Source: Mesostigma viride (lineage: Eukaryota > Streptophyta > Mesostigmatophyceae > Mesostigmatales > Mesostigmataceae). From it: 64,000 nucleotides of DNA. The position numbers and the translations under genes were made by a program. The stretch's first letter is position 1. Every line of letters begins with the position of its first letter. The stretch lies in the NCBI GenBank assembly GCA_009746045.1, contig RPFO01000022.1:993899-1057898 (forward strand), read 5' to 3'. The notes beneath the pieces are model-generated. The model was not told the DNA's origin. It did not search any database and was given only the letters and a program-made list of their open reading frames with translations. This document shows, piece by piece, positions 24,306 to 35,202 of the stretch.

Positions 24306-24665
24306 CTCCCCCTAGGGCAGCGTGCGGCTGCCTAGATAGATGATGTAGTTAGAATGTTGCTAGATAGATGTAGTATGTAGCCAATGTAGATAGATTAGAC
24401 CGGTAGGAATGTTTGCACCCATCCATCCATTCATCGGGGTTAATGCTCCGTGACTCCCCAACGGGAGCACGAGTCTAATTAATTAATTAATTAATTAATC
24501 CATCGGGGTTAGTGCTCCGTGACTCCCCAACGGGAGCACGAGTCTAATTAATTAATTAATTAATTAAATGTGTAGCCTTGTGCATTGAAATCATGGCTGG
24601 CTTACGTGTAGAGCGACTAGATGACGTACCTAGACGGTGGGGCCGGAAACAGCATGCTTGATCAG

Positions 24666-25214
24666 GGCGTGTGTTTCGAGCCTAACTGGCCGGGAGTGTC
24701 TAGTGGTGAGCACCATTGCTGCGATCGCTCGAGATCCCACCATTTACGACCTCGGAAATAGGTACCCGCAAATGGAAAACCACTGAAAAGGTCTAGCTAG
24801 TCAGTCATCACGTTAGCCATGCCATGATTCCAAACGTCCAAGAACTGCACACGGTGCAAAGGCAGAAAGCCGGAGGACAGCACTTTCAAATGTGCGGCGG
24901 GAACCAAAAGCCCGCGTATGCCAGAAGACATCGTGTTGCTGCAGCGACGCGACGATGTGGACAACGAATCCAGTGCCAAGCTCGGAACGGCCGCAAAGGA
25001 GATCTGGCATCACAGGGTTCAGATGTGCGGTGATACTACACGCGCGATCCAGCCGGTCCACGACCTGTTTGTAGAGCTTGTGCCAAGGGGCAGCACCGAA
25101 CAGATGTGGGTGACGTTGCAAAAAACACCGGACTTGACGGAGCATAATGTCTCGGTCATAGTCTTTGACCAACAAACGATGCAAGAGTTCAACAAGAGTC
25201 TTGAAGAGCCCTAG
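24666..25214. other. Unresolved open region before a LINE tail
   Basis: Two overlapping frames on opposite strands are both open and protein-like. One is plus, ~24918-25214, containing AKLGTAAKEIWHHRVQMCG and VHDLFVELVPRG and stopping exactly where the repeated 3' UTR begins. The other is minus, 24813-25223. The plus reading fits better as the 3' end of a retroelement ORF because a shared LINE tail follows it. No family was recognised. Confidence 0.3.
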
Positions 25215-25490
25215 TACAGCCATGCTACGCCCTGGCTATGTTCAGATTACTTGCCCACGCTCCTTGCTATGATATGCTCACATGGGTCTTATTGCACCCA
25301 CAGTTTGCCGGATCGTTAGCCTGTCCTTTTAGCTAGCCGCGCCCGATTGCAGCTGTGGCATGCCTTTGGCATGAAGGAGACTGGGGGTCTCTGCCCTTTC
25401 TCCTGTAGTGCACACACAGGGATTAAAAGCACTTCGGTGCTCCGTGACTCCCCAACGGGAGCACGAGTTTAATTAATTAATTAATTAAGA
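25215..25490 (+). repeat. LINE 3' UTR (tail type C) with stem-loop and TTAA repeats
   Basis: Nearly identical to 42955-43235 over about 270 bp, starting TAGTACAGCCATGCTACGCC and including GGCATGCCTTTGGCATGAAG. It ends with GGTGCTCCGTGACTCCCCAACGGGAGCAC and TTAA repeats, the same terminal structure as the RTE-like LINEs. Confidence 0.85.
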
Positions 25491-25602
25491 GTCTTGATGA
25501 AATCGACACGATAAGAACAAAGACGGGAAAAACGATGTAACTGACTAAGAACTGACTTACTTATGCCCCAGTCGACCATATTAGGACCACGTAATTAATT
25601 AG

Positions 25603-25905
25603 TCAATTAATTAGGAACATTACTCCGTTGGGAGTAAATGTAGCACATATCCCAGAGAAGGGGCATATGGCTTTTAATATATTCTAAGCTACTTCCTGCA
25701 AGGGTTGGAATGTAAACGACACTTGCTCGAGGTGCACCAGGGCACCTGCACCCCCAGAGTCTCAAGCAACACCCAACTAAGGGGAGCCTGTCATGGGGGG
25801 GGAAGATCAGCATGGCTATACAAAAGCTAACACATGGCGTCTCAGCAGAGAGTACCTCTCTGCGTAGTCACAGCTTAACTAAATAATAAAGCTAGGCATC
25901 ATCTG
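25603..25905 (-). repeat. ORF1-element 3' UTR (tail type B), solo copy
   Basis: On the minus strand it ends in ACTCCCAACGGAGT followed by TTAATTAATTA. Other copies lie at 36226, 47575, 56024, 58755 and 63013 (minus orientation) and 43240 (plus). The 56024 and 47575 copies show that this sequence is the 3' UTR of ORF1-only elements. Confidence 0.8.
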
Positions 25906-25908
25906 GGG

Positions 25909-26092
25909 TCTTCTACGGGGACTACGCCTCGGGACTTACGACCTGTGCCTCCATCTCCACGACATCAATCGCCTCATCACCACGGACGGCAAATGGTGGT
26001 ATAACACCGACGTTCATGTGCTGAAGGCTTTTATTGTTAATAGTGGCTTCAGATGCCCACAATGCAAAATTGAGTTGTCAAGTGAGTCATGG
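25909..26092 (+). pseudogene. Fragment of retroelement ORF1
   Basis: Plus-strand reading FYGDYAS, then after a one-base shift TYDLCLHLHDINRLITTDGK. It matches the conserved block FFGDYASLYDLCLHFHSINR of the ORF1 at 56465-57811. The frameshift near 25930 and the short length show a dead fragment. It ends against the 3' end of the tubulin acetyltransferase gene. Confidence 0.65.
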
Positions 26093-29000
26093 CTACCGCC
26101 TGGCCCACTGCAAGGGTGGCATTTGTTGAAAATGTGATGGGGGGACATTTGAAACTGGCGTGCCCCCCAGGCCCTCAGGACGCCTTACAGAGCTGCCCAG
26201 AGGCGTCCCCCGGCTCGTGCCAGCCGCCCCCATGATGCCCACCCCTCTGCCTGCTGCTGTGACATCTCCTTTCGGCGTGGCATCTCCCTTCAAGCTGCCC
26301 AGACGCTGAGGCGGGCCCGCCCTGGGCGATGCCCCCTGTAAGCCAAGCCCGACGGCGTGTTGTCCAAAGGAACGCAAACGGCCCGGCACGGGATGGGCGG
26401 CAGCCATGGCACTGCTGGCATCTGTGCCGTTCCTCGGCTGCCCGGCTACTGGAGAGGCCGCTGAAAAGGATGCCTGCTGGGCAGCACCTGGGCTGCCACT
26501 CCATCCGAGCGTGCCCGAAAGTGGGGGCAGCGGCTGCAAGGAGGGCGACCGGTTGAGCCACGCCCGTTCCCTCTCGGAACCGCCCTCCTCGAGCTGCCGC
26601 TGAGGGCTCGGGTTGCGGATAGAAGCATACCCGACCCCGGGAGCAGCAAACCCGTTGGCATGCCCATTCATCGCTGCATACCCCGCGTAACCAGCTCCAT
26701 CACTCGGCCCACCCGGACCTGACTCCGATTGCCCGCTACCGCCACCACCCGTACTGCCGCCACCGCCGCCAGGTGTCCCAAATCCAGCCCCCGTGCCGCT
26801 GCGCGAGCGAAGCGGAGGGAGCGACGGCATCAACGTTAGCGTCGGCGCGCCAGCTGGCCCCCCTGGGAGGGGCGGGCCAGCGCCACCGTTGCTGGGGCCG
26901 CGGAGTGCCTGCGAATAGCTCGGCTCTGCGATCCCCCAGGGCGCGGCGGACGCGCCCGGCGGCGCAGCTGATGAGGGCATGGCCCATGGGGCCGCGTCCA
27001 CTTGAATGTGAGCCACGGGTATGCTTGCACTAGGGGCGGGGGGCATGTGCTGCTCCTGTGCTTGTGTCGCGCGGTGGTGGTGGTGGTGGTGGTGGTGGTG
27101 TCCGTGTTTCTTCTTCTGTGCCGTCAGCGGCCGCTCCCAGGTGGACATGGTGCGTTTCTGGGATGAGGCGTCATGGATGGGGCCTGCACCACTGGTGTCA
27201 GCGCCGGTGAAGAATTCTCGGAACACAAGGAAGTTGTTGCTCTGCAGACGCCCGCAGACAGAAGGAGTTTGTGTTATGGTTGTGCCCAAGCCCGCAGACA
27301 AAATCAAGTAGTGGTTGTGAGGCGTCCCATAGACAGATGTCCTTGTGCATCGAGGCAGCAATTATGACTATGACTAGTCTTACTCTAGCATGACTATTTG
27401 TTATTGATGGTGGCGCTGGCTGCCACTATGACTAGTCTTACTCTAGTATGACTATTTGTTATTGATGGTGGTGCTGGCTGCCAATATGACTAATCTTACT
27501 CTAGTATGACTATTTGTTATTGATGGTGGTGCTGGCTGCCAATATGACTAGTCTAACTCTAGTATGACTATTTGTTATTGATGGTGGTGCTGGCTGCCAC
27601 TATGACTAGTCTTACTCTAGTATGAATATTTGTTATTGATGGTGGTGCTGGCTGCCAATATGACTAGTCTAACTCTAGTATGACTATTTGTTATTGATGG
27701 TGGTGCTGGCTGCCAATATGACTAGTCTAACTCTAGTATGACTATTTGTTATTGATGGTGGTGCTGGCTGCCCACATACCACGCGCAGGCACTAACGACC
27801 ATCAGTGGGTCTGTGTGACGTCACGGTCTGTGGCATGTGACATTCCAGGAACGGCATCATTTCTTCTCCAAGGGTGGCAGCACAGAACAGACACCTGGCA
27901 CTGTGAGAGTTCCCTTAAGCAAGCAGAAAACATTTCAGCCGGCAGGCATGCAATGATCGTTTGCCTCCCCTGTCCTCCCTTGTCCTCCCCCGTCCTCCCT
28001 TTGCCCCCATACCAGGCCGGCAGTACCCCAGCACCTGGCCCCATCTCATTCTTCGCTTCTCCTTATCCCTGTAGAGAAGGGCAGTATGATAGGAGTGCCA
28101 AAGAGGACGCAGAGAGCCCTGAGGCGATGCCCATTCAACCTGGCTCATATGCCCCACTTGGGCAGGAACATTTGCGCGTGACCGCTACAGCTTTACTAGT
28201 GCCATGTGGCGCCCTGTGAGAGCTGCTGCGTTAGTGATGCGTGAGGGTGAGGGCCAGCATGGGCATAAACCCCGAGGGGCGCGTACTGTGCACGTACCTG
28301 TGAGATGGCGTGAGTCAGGTTGAAGTGCCGTGCGAGGAACCCCTTGAGCTTGGGGGAGGGGCGGTCGTACCTGCATGGGGCACAGCAGGGGACATGGGGA
28401 TGTGGCAGTTGGGGGAAAATGTCGCCACGTGGGGGTATGCAAACACAATTCCATGACACATACACTACACAGCACAAGCAGCAACAAGAACAAAAAGGGT
28501 GCTATAGTGCCCTGGGGTTGGGCAGTGGCTAGTGTGGGTTAGAGGGGGGGGGGGGGGGGGGGGAAAAGGGAAGCGGTTGCGGACAAAAGGGCAGGTGTGA
28601 AAATGGGTAAACAGGTTGGCAGGGACGCGGGTGGGTCCACACCTAGTGAGGCTAGATTCTAGCCACTGGCGCACACAGCGGCAACTACAAGGTGTTGGCC
28701 GCAGGGCGCCCCGACAGGTACAACACATATACATAGTAGTATATATTCATTGAGAATGATAAAATACGGAGGTGAGATTGGCATGCAACATAATATATAT
28801 ATCTATACTACCAGGAGTTTGCCGTGGGCGCACATGGCAGCATGAAGTAGAATACCATCAGTCCATCATGAGTTGTCGCTGCACGACGACGCCAGGTGCA
28901 TGCGTGCAGCACTGGCGCATGGTTGCCGCTAGCGCACACAAAGCGTCCGCAAGGGACGTGTCGATCATGCGGGCGACCGCAGAGGCATGTAGCAGTATTT

Positions 29001-32000
29001 ATGAGGTGGTGGGAGATCGCGCATGGCCCTAGTACCTGTTTGCCGGTGGTGAAAATGGGATCCTCCTCTTCTCCTATCCATCATGCCTTGATTGCGGGCG
29101 AACGTGGCACTCGTACGCGCTGGCTGATGGCGCACACAGCAGCGTTAATAAACAACCTGGCCGTTGGCAAACACAGCACCAACATCTCATGATTGGCACG
29201 AGCGCATGGCCTAGTACATTGCATGCCGCTGAGGGATGCAATAGTGCGTAGCCTGTTGCTGCCGCACGGCACAAGTCCATTGCTAGTTGCTGCGGCACGT
29301 ACGCGAGGTTCCTCGGGTCCACACGCTCGCTCGAAAGAAACGCTTGGAACAGCTTGAGGCCGATGCCCATCCTGGTGAGTGCGTTCGAGGGGGGCCGCGA
29401 AAGGGCAGGCGAGCAGGGCCGTCAAGGCATCAACAAGCAGTTGGCATGCGAGCAGGTCACAAGGCGGCAAGGAGCGGGCCACAAGGCGGCAAGGAGCGGG
29501 TCACAAGGCGGCAAGGAGCGGGCCACAAGGCGGCAAGGAGCGGGCCACAAGGCGGCAAGGAGCGGGCCACAAGGCGGCAAGGAGCGGGCCACAAGGCGGC
29601 AAGGAGCGGGCCACAAGGCGGCAAGGAGCGGGCCACAAGGCGGCAAGGAGCGGGCCACAAGGCGGCAAGGAGCGGGCCACAAGGCGGCAAGGAGCGGGCC
29701 ACAAGGCGGCCAGGAGCGGGCCACAAGGCGGCAAGGAGCGGGCCACAAGGCGGCAAGGAGCGGGTCACAAGGCGGCAAGGAGCGGGCCACTAGGCGGCAA
29801 GGAGCGGGCCACAAGGCAGCAAGGAGCGGGCCACTAGGCATGTGAGCAGGTTGCGGGCGAGCAGGCGCGGCCAGCAGCGCACATTGTGATCGAGAATATG
29901 GTAGGGGCGGCCGGAGCATTGCTTGCCTTGCGAGCATTGCAAGGGGTCCCTGAGCACAGGCATCGGTGAGGTCTGCCCTCGACTGCTTCAGGCAAGGCCC
30001 AGTTGTTAGCTCACAGGATGTGAGCAGCCAGTAGCACAGAGCGATGTGGTGGCCCATGCAATCACGTAAGCGCTCTGGTCGTGTCGTGTCGTTCGTGTGT
30101 GTGTGTGAGCGTACGCATTAACAGTAACAACACATGGCACTCCCTGTTTGGTTGGTCATCTAGCACCTCCATGCTGATTCGGGCGAGAGAAACAGAAGGT
30201 TGCTGTGCTGAGTACGAGGGGAGCTGGGCGTGTGCGATATCCTTGGGACCATGAGAGAGGTCGGGCATCCGCACTATGTGAGCATCCCCTGCCACACGAA
30301 TGGGGCGCTGCAGCGTGCCATGTGTTACCGCCTGACATACCATGCATCCAACCACACAGTCTGATGGCACCGATATACCATGCAACTACCCTTGTAGAAG
30401 AAGGATTCAGTACTCAATCTTGAAACGACATCTATCATAATATATCTATATATAGATGCAGTATTTGATCTTGATACTATATCTAACATAACATATACAG
30501 TGATACAGTATTAAATCTTGATACTATATCTAACATAATAAATACATTAATACAGTATTAAATCTTGATACTTTATCTAACATAATATATATATTGATAC
30601 AGTATTAAATCTTGATACTTTATCTAACATAATATATATATTGATACAGTATTCAATCTTGTCTCAAGCAAGAGGCACATCTCTGCTCACCTCTGCCGGC
30701 CCTCGTTGACGTAAAAGTCCAGCACACACACCGGCTGGTACTCCTTCATCGCACACGCCTCTGACACGTGGCGCGACAACGGCAGGCAGACATTAAGGCA
30801 GCAACGAACAAGGATGGTGACAGGTGGCACGCCAAGCACGATTCACAATATTGGCGCTTCATGCGGGCTGGGCAGCAGCACAGGCAGCATTGCCGCGCAA
30901 GGCACCCGAAATTCTAGCGAGAAGGTCAAGTCCTTCAGCCTTCCCTGCATTGCTAGCCTACCTGTGCGACCAAAGAGTGGAAACCTAGGCGTGGTAGCAA
31001 GTGCTAGTATTTATGGTTGGCAACAACATTGGACAAGTCTAGGAAATTAGGGCCGTCTGTTTTGGGTCTGTGTCGGGTTTAAACAGCTCCTCCCTGCCTG
31101 CCCCTGCCTTCCCCCCCCTCCTCCCCCCCTGCCTTTTTCTAGGCAACTCACCACCCATCACCTTGTCACCCGCCCACCATCGCGCAGGAAGTGCCTCTTG
31201 TCACCCACCTCCCAAACCACCCGGCAGCTTCTCACCCACCGCCACCTTGTCACCCACCCACCATCGCGCAGGAACAGCTTCTTCTCGCCCGTCTTGAGGA
31301 TTCCAAACACCTCGCAGCCGGTCCCGTCCGGGTGCTGTGCGGCGGATATGTATAGCCGCTGCGTCGTCGTGGTCATGCGCGCCCAGTCGGTGAGCACCGC
31401 GCCCAGGTCCTGCAGGTGCGCAGCAGACACCGGCAACAAAGGAAACATGCTACAGTATAATTATATAGTATATTTATAGTATGCATGGCGCAAGACCCAC
31501 AGAAAACACAGGAAGCATGCAAAACACACAGAAGGGGAACGGCCAGGGAAGGGCACAGAAGGGCCATGTCATCCCCACACCCGAACGCAAAGAAGGTGGC
31601 AGGGCACACCCGCACGCAAAGAAGGCGGCAAGGCACACCCGCGCGCAAAGCAGGTGGCAAGGCACACCCGCGCGCAAAGAAGGCGGCAAGGCACACCCGC
31701 CGCAAGGGCAGCAAGGGGGGCAGGCAGGAAATCCCAAACACAGACGTGACCAGCATGACGGAAGGGAGAGAGGCGAAACCGCGGGCGAGGCAGCACAGGC
31801 AGCAGCGCATGCCCTGAGATGAGGAGACGCGCTCGGGCTTTGAGACGCCAAACTTCCGGAGCACTACCTGCGGCATGGGTGGCCCCTCACCCACCCTCAC
31901 TGGGTGGGCCTTCGTGCGATGGCACGGGTGACTAATCAGGAACTTGTCTGCACCTTCCATAAAGCTATGCCCCACCATACCAGCGCGACAGCACTCTATA

Positions 32001-32387
32001 ACGATCCCACCATACCTGCCCACCCCACCATACCAGCCCACTTTGCTGGATAACATCGTCGCCGCTCCAGTTGCGCCACACGCCAACCATCATCATCCAT
32101 GCATGTGGGCCAGACCGTGCAGATATGACCTATATACCATGAATGAATGAATTGATTAGCACGTGACTGCGTCACTTGGGTGCCAAGACAGAGAAAAAGA
32201 ACCTCCAACCCCCAATGAGGAGGGAGGGCACCCTAGCTTTTCTCACTGTTCTATATACAACACTACATACGATACTACGTCACCCTACCTGCGCGGCCAC
32301 ACTCTGTAACAGACCAACCCTCATCGCCCCTACCTGTGCGATACGGGAGCCTTCCCCCATGGCCGCGATGATGTGGCGCATCTGCTC
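26093..32387 (-). CDS. ATAT1: Alpha-tubulin N-acetyltransferase (MEC-17 type)
   Basis: Acetylates the luminal lysine (K40) of alpha-tubulin in stable axonemal and cytoplasmic microtubules. Minus-strand exons: 32334-32387, 31262-31409, 30691-30760, 29303-29371, 28298-28370 and 26093-27241, all GT/AG and in phase. The chain reads QMRHIIAAMGEGSRIAQ, DWARMTTTTQRLYIS, GILKTGEKKLFLRD, PVCVLDFYVNEGRQRMGIG (acetyl-CoA binding, catalytic Cys conserved), LAYDRPSPKLKGFL (catalytic Asp conserved) and NNFLVFREFFTG. This follows the animal enzyme block by block. The last exon adds a ~370-residue disordered tail with a nine-His run after KKKHG, then Gly/Pro/Ser-rich sequence ending QQMPPLQWARR. The ~30-residue N-terminus upstream of 32387 was not found, so the start is unknown. 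A tubulin acetyltransferase fits a flagellated cell. Confidence 0.9.
27364..27775. repeat. ~60-bp minisatellite, about seven copies
   Basis: Tandem units of ~60 bp of the form TATGACTAGTCTTACTCTAG, then TATGACTATTTGTTATTGATGG, then TGGTGCTGGCTGCCAC. Few substitutions separate the copies. It lies in the last intron of the tubulin acetyltransferase gene (28297-27242). Confidence 0.9.
28734..28790 (-). repeat. Solo 3' end of REL-type LINE
   Basis: TATATTCATTGAGAATGATA, then AAATACGGAGGTGAGATTGGCATGCAACATAA, matches the terminal ~55 bp of the LINE at 39806-42165 at its 3' end. It is a severely 5'-truncated insertion within an intron of the tubulin acetyltransferase gene. Confidence 0.7.
29455..29840. 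repeat. 22-bp GC-rich minisatellite, about 17 copies
   Basis: Tandem copies of GGAGCGGGCCACAAGGCGGCAA with few changes, in the intron between acetyltransferase exons 30691-30760 and 29303-29371. Three units make 66 bp, so every frame is open on both strands. The GGKERATRRQGAG and LPPCGPLLAAL proteins are artefacts. Confidence 0.9.
30420..30660. repeat. AT-rich tandem repeat, ~58-bp unit
   Basis: Four to five imperfect units around ATACAGTATTAAATCTTGAT and ACTTTATCTAACATAATATA. It lies close to the donor of the 30691-30760 exon, in the same intron as the 22-bp array. Confidence 0.8.
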
Positions 32388-34420
32388 CTGGTGGGGGGGG
32401 CGCAGCGCCACTGGGGCGTACGTCAGAATTGTGCAACAAGTGACGTACGCCAGAGGAGAAGCAAGGCACAGGCGGCAGTGCACAGAGATGGGTTGGTATT
32501 AACAATGACGACAACGAACCCCTAATTGGGGTCCTGTTTAGGGCCTTTGGGAGGCATCACGAAACGCAATAAATTATTTCTGCTCTTTAGGGGCCATTCA
32601 TACTTTGTTGTCATCCATACATCTTTAGAAGAAATCACAAGTTAGTCCTAGCCCTTAGGGCCATGGTGGCATCACAGACTGAGAAAGTGGATAATATGGT
32701 CATGACATATAAACCATTCTGCTTTGTCCAGCCATGCCTATGCAAAAGAACCACGCTTGGCTGTAAGCATCTTTCTGAAGCTTACACATTCGAGCTATAA
32801 GTAACTTTCCCGTCACTCGTGATTCCAATTGTACCCACTACGGTGCAGGTGGGATCCCACTGGCACTTACACAGCTTGTCCGCAGTCCACTGGGAAATTT
32901 CGGGAAAGCCACGGCCTCCCAGGCCCGGGATCTGGCAAGAGAATTGCATGTTCGGCGTACAGTTATCTACAGGATGCTTTCATGGCATATAAATGCGCTG
33001 CACATATGAGGTAAACCCGTAACTACTCTCGCGGTATCCACTTATCTGCTGCCCACATTGCACTGAACACCGACATCGTGCTCTCCCATTGTGTACACGG
33101 GATTCCGCTACGCGAAAGGGTAAGTTAGCCATGCCTGGCTATGAATTTGCAGTCGTGCTGTCTACGTAGTGCTATTGAAAACAGCAATTTATCGCGGGAG
33201 CGATACGCGTGCGACAAGAAAGGTTATGTGGTTAGCAACGTAGCCTTGAGCTCTCCCATGTTAATTACAAGGATAGCACGTCGTCGCGGTTACCAGAGAG
33301 ATAGCAATAACCCGTATACCACGTAGCCTTGCCAACAACACGAGCACAGGTAAGTCCCGATTATCGGCTGTCGGGTTGGTGAGCCCTTGCTGGAACCAGA
33401 CATTTATAATTATTTCCGGCCGAAATGATTTCCGTGCCATACAGGTGCCATAGCCAGAATTGGTCGAGGAAACACGTTGAAGGTTACAGACTGGACCAGG
33501 TCTGGACTCTGGACTCCGGACTGCGAAAAAGTTCCATCTACTAACACGACCAGGTCTGGAGTGTTGAAGTTGGTTTCTACTGCAAAAAATATAACAAGGC
33601 AGATCTGGACAATAGAACGTGTATTATACTGACCGGATTATGCTGGCTATAACGTAAGAGCTACTATGTACTCATCCTACAGTACATGTAGTCCGAGCGG
33701 TCCATGATGTTGTTCGACTCACATCGGAGGCTGAACTTGTCACTTGTCAGCATCACGTGGCACTTGGCAACTGGCAAGACGGGCCCGCAAAACCCCTCAA
33801 TTCCCCTTTTTGTCCCAACTCCCAACCCTGAAAGGTTTTCCTTCGCGTAAAGCGCGCGGGGCACAATATATTTCAGCAATTTGCACCGAAAGTCAGACGA
33901 ATTCAACATAAAAGCGCGAAAAAGCGCATTTCAAAGCAGGTTTCAACGCGAAAATTTGTGACTGGGAGTAGTCTGCAACCAAAAAACTTACAATACAGTC
34001 TGTAGGGCACGCAATCAATGCGGCATGTGCCCAGCATGCTGCCCTGGGCATATGGTGCAGAGCACACGTACCTCCCGAGTCCCGGCGATATAATTTGAGC
34101 CACATAATTTTAACGCGGGGGCGCAATGCAACACTAGTGAAAGGGGCAAGTTTTGCACGTATATATGAGGCACCATTTCGTCGGCAAATTGATTGCAAGT
34201 ACTTTCCCATTTTGCAACTCTTGGTAGCGCCGTAGGAAGAAAGCCTTGAAAGTTTGGCTACCACATGGATGAGCTGACAGGTAAGAGACAGGAAATGATG
34301 GATTATGCTGCCCTGCTGAAAGGATAGCCCGTCCGCTATGGAGCGTGCATTCACCTGCTGCGTTTTGAATTGCCTCGCTGCAACATGTGGAGGTATGGTT
34401 TTAGACTTTGGCTTCGTTAG
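32388..34420. other. Unassigned region upstream of the tubulin acetyltransferase
   Basis: About 2 kb with no open frame that could be tied to a known family. The missing 5' exon of the acetyltransferase should lie here. A short minus-strand frame beginning at 33909 (LNSSDFRCKLLKYIVPRAL) is only a weak candidate. Composition is more AT-rich than the genes on either side. Confidence 0.3.
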
Positions 34421-35202
34421 ATGAATATCCCGTCTGCTCCTGAACGTTTATTGCCCCCATGGATGCTTACAGAAAGATTGAACAGCAAGCTGCTGGCACT
34501 GAAATCTGAAGTGGCGTCTTTCGAGGAGCATTCTAAGCGCGTTTCTGATCACCAAGAGGACTTCACGAAGATCTGCTCAGCATGGGTACGGACCTTTCAT
34601 GTAGCTTTTAAAGGTAAATTTGATGGAATTGAAACTGATCCTTTTCCAAGTTGCTCAAAATACCAGTACTTTAGAATCTAGATTACTTTCTGCCTCCCCG
34701 CTTTTCTGCCTTTCAGCCTCCCTCCCTCCCTCCCTCCCTCCCTCCCTCCCTCCCTCCCTCCCTCCCTCCCTCCCTCCCTCCCTCCCTCCCTCCCTCCCTC
34801 CCTCCCTCCCTCCCTCCCTCCCTCCCTCCTCCCTCCCTCCCTCCCTCCCTCCCTCCTCCCTCCCTCCTCCCTCCCTCCTCCCTCCTCCCTCCCTCCCTCC
34901 CTCCCTCCCCCCTCCCCTCCCTCCCTCCCTCCCTCCCTCCCTCCCTCCCTCCCTCCCTCCCTCCCTCCCTCCCTCCCTCCCTCCCTCCCTCCCTCCTCCC
35001 TCCCTCCCTCCCTCCTCCCTCCCTCCCTCCCTCCCTCCCCCTCCCTCCCTCTTTCTTTGTAGGCAATTCCACAAAGGCGCTGCAGGAGCGTGCGGCTTTT
35101 CAACTGTGTTGTGCACGCAAGAGGCCGTCTCATGGTCGCAGCGTCAGTTGGTGCGCCATTACTAGCATCGTCACAAAGGGACTGGTATATATGGACACTG
35201 CC
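34421..35202 (+). CDS. Possible multi-exon gene, unknown function
   Basis: Candidate exon 34421-34585 starts ATG and reads MNIPSAPERLLPPWMLTERL, then a charged, helix-prone stretch (SKLLALKSEVASFEEHSKRV), ending at a GTACGG donor. Candidate exon 35063-35202 follows an ideal TTTCTTTGTAG acceptor in phase, reads RSVRLFNCVVHARGRLMVAA, and ends at a GTGAGT donor. The intron between them holds the CCCT microsatellite. Further exons would be needed and were not found. No homology was recognised, so this may be a chance assembly. Confidence 0.25.
34719..35050. repeat. CCCT tetranucleotide microsatellite
   Basis: About 330 bp of CCCT with a few CCT and CCCC interruptions. Spurious proline/serine or glycine/glutamate-rich frames run across it on both strands. 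Confidence 0.95.

Larger units (their letters stand above)
21457..24498 (+). mobile_element. RTE-like LINE copy 2, nested in copy 1
   Basis: Flanked by the 12-bp target duplication TCCATCGGGGTT at 21445-21456 and 24499-24510. This places the insertion inside the CCAT/CGGGGTT part of copy 1's 3' UTR. The 5' end is truncated inside the apurinic-like endonuclease. The 3' end carries the CCAT tract, the GTGCTCC...GGAGCAC stem-loop and TTAA repeats. Near identity with copy 1 means both inserted recently. Confidence 0.9.
19898..24565 (+). mobile_element. RTE-like LINE copy 1, 5'-truncated, split by copy 2
   Basis: Element body is 19898-21456 plus 24511-24565. The 12-bp AAATGTGTAGCC flanks it at 19886-19897 and 24566-24577, a target site duplication inside R200. 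The 5' end starts within reverse transcriptase, at the point matching ~22884 of copy 2, which is the truncation typical of target-primed reverse transcription. The 3' end has a CCAT tract, then GTGCTCCGTGACTCCCCAACGGGAGCAC, then TTAA repeats. Confidence 0.9.
19767..24665 (+). repeat. R200 interspersed repeat, interrupted by nested LINEs
   Basis: Left part 19767-19897 runs from TATCAAGGAGACAACCAGCG to GGAAATGTGTAGCC. Right part 24566-24665 continues from AAATGTGTAGCCTTGTGCAT to GGGGCCGGAAACAGCATG. Joined, they equal the uninterrupted copies at 46853-47075 (+) and 61935-62163 (-). The repeat was therefore present before LINE copy 1 inserted. R200 encodes nothing visible. It has an A-box-like TGGTAGCTCGAG and a weak B-box-like GTTCGAGTCG, so a SINE origin is possible but unproven. 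Confidence 0.85.

Noticed and set aside
29287-30057. Lys/Arg-rich and LPPCGPLLAAL repeat proteins
   Set aside because: The 22-bp minisatellite keeps all frames open, and the region lies in an intron of the tubulin acetyltransferase.
33664-33909. Missing 5' exon of the tubulin acetyltransferase (LNSSDFRCKLLKYIVPRAL)
   Set aside because: Only a vague match to the expected N-terminus and no good donor follows it, so it was not joined to the gene.
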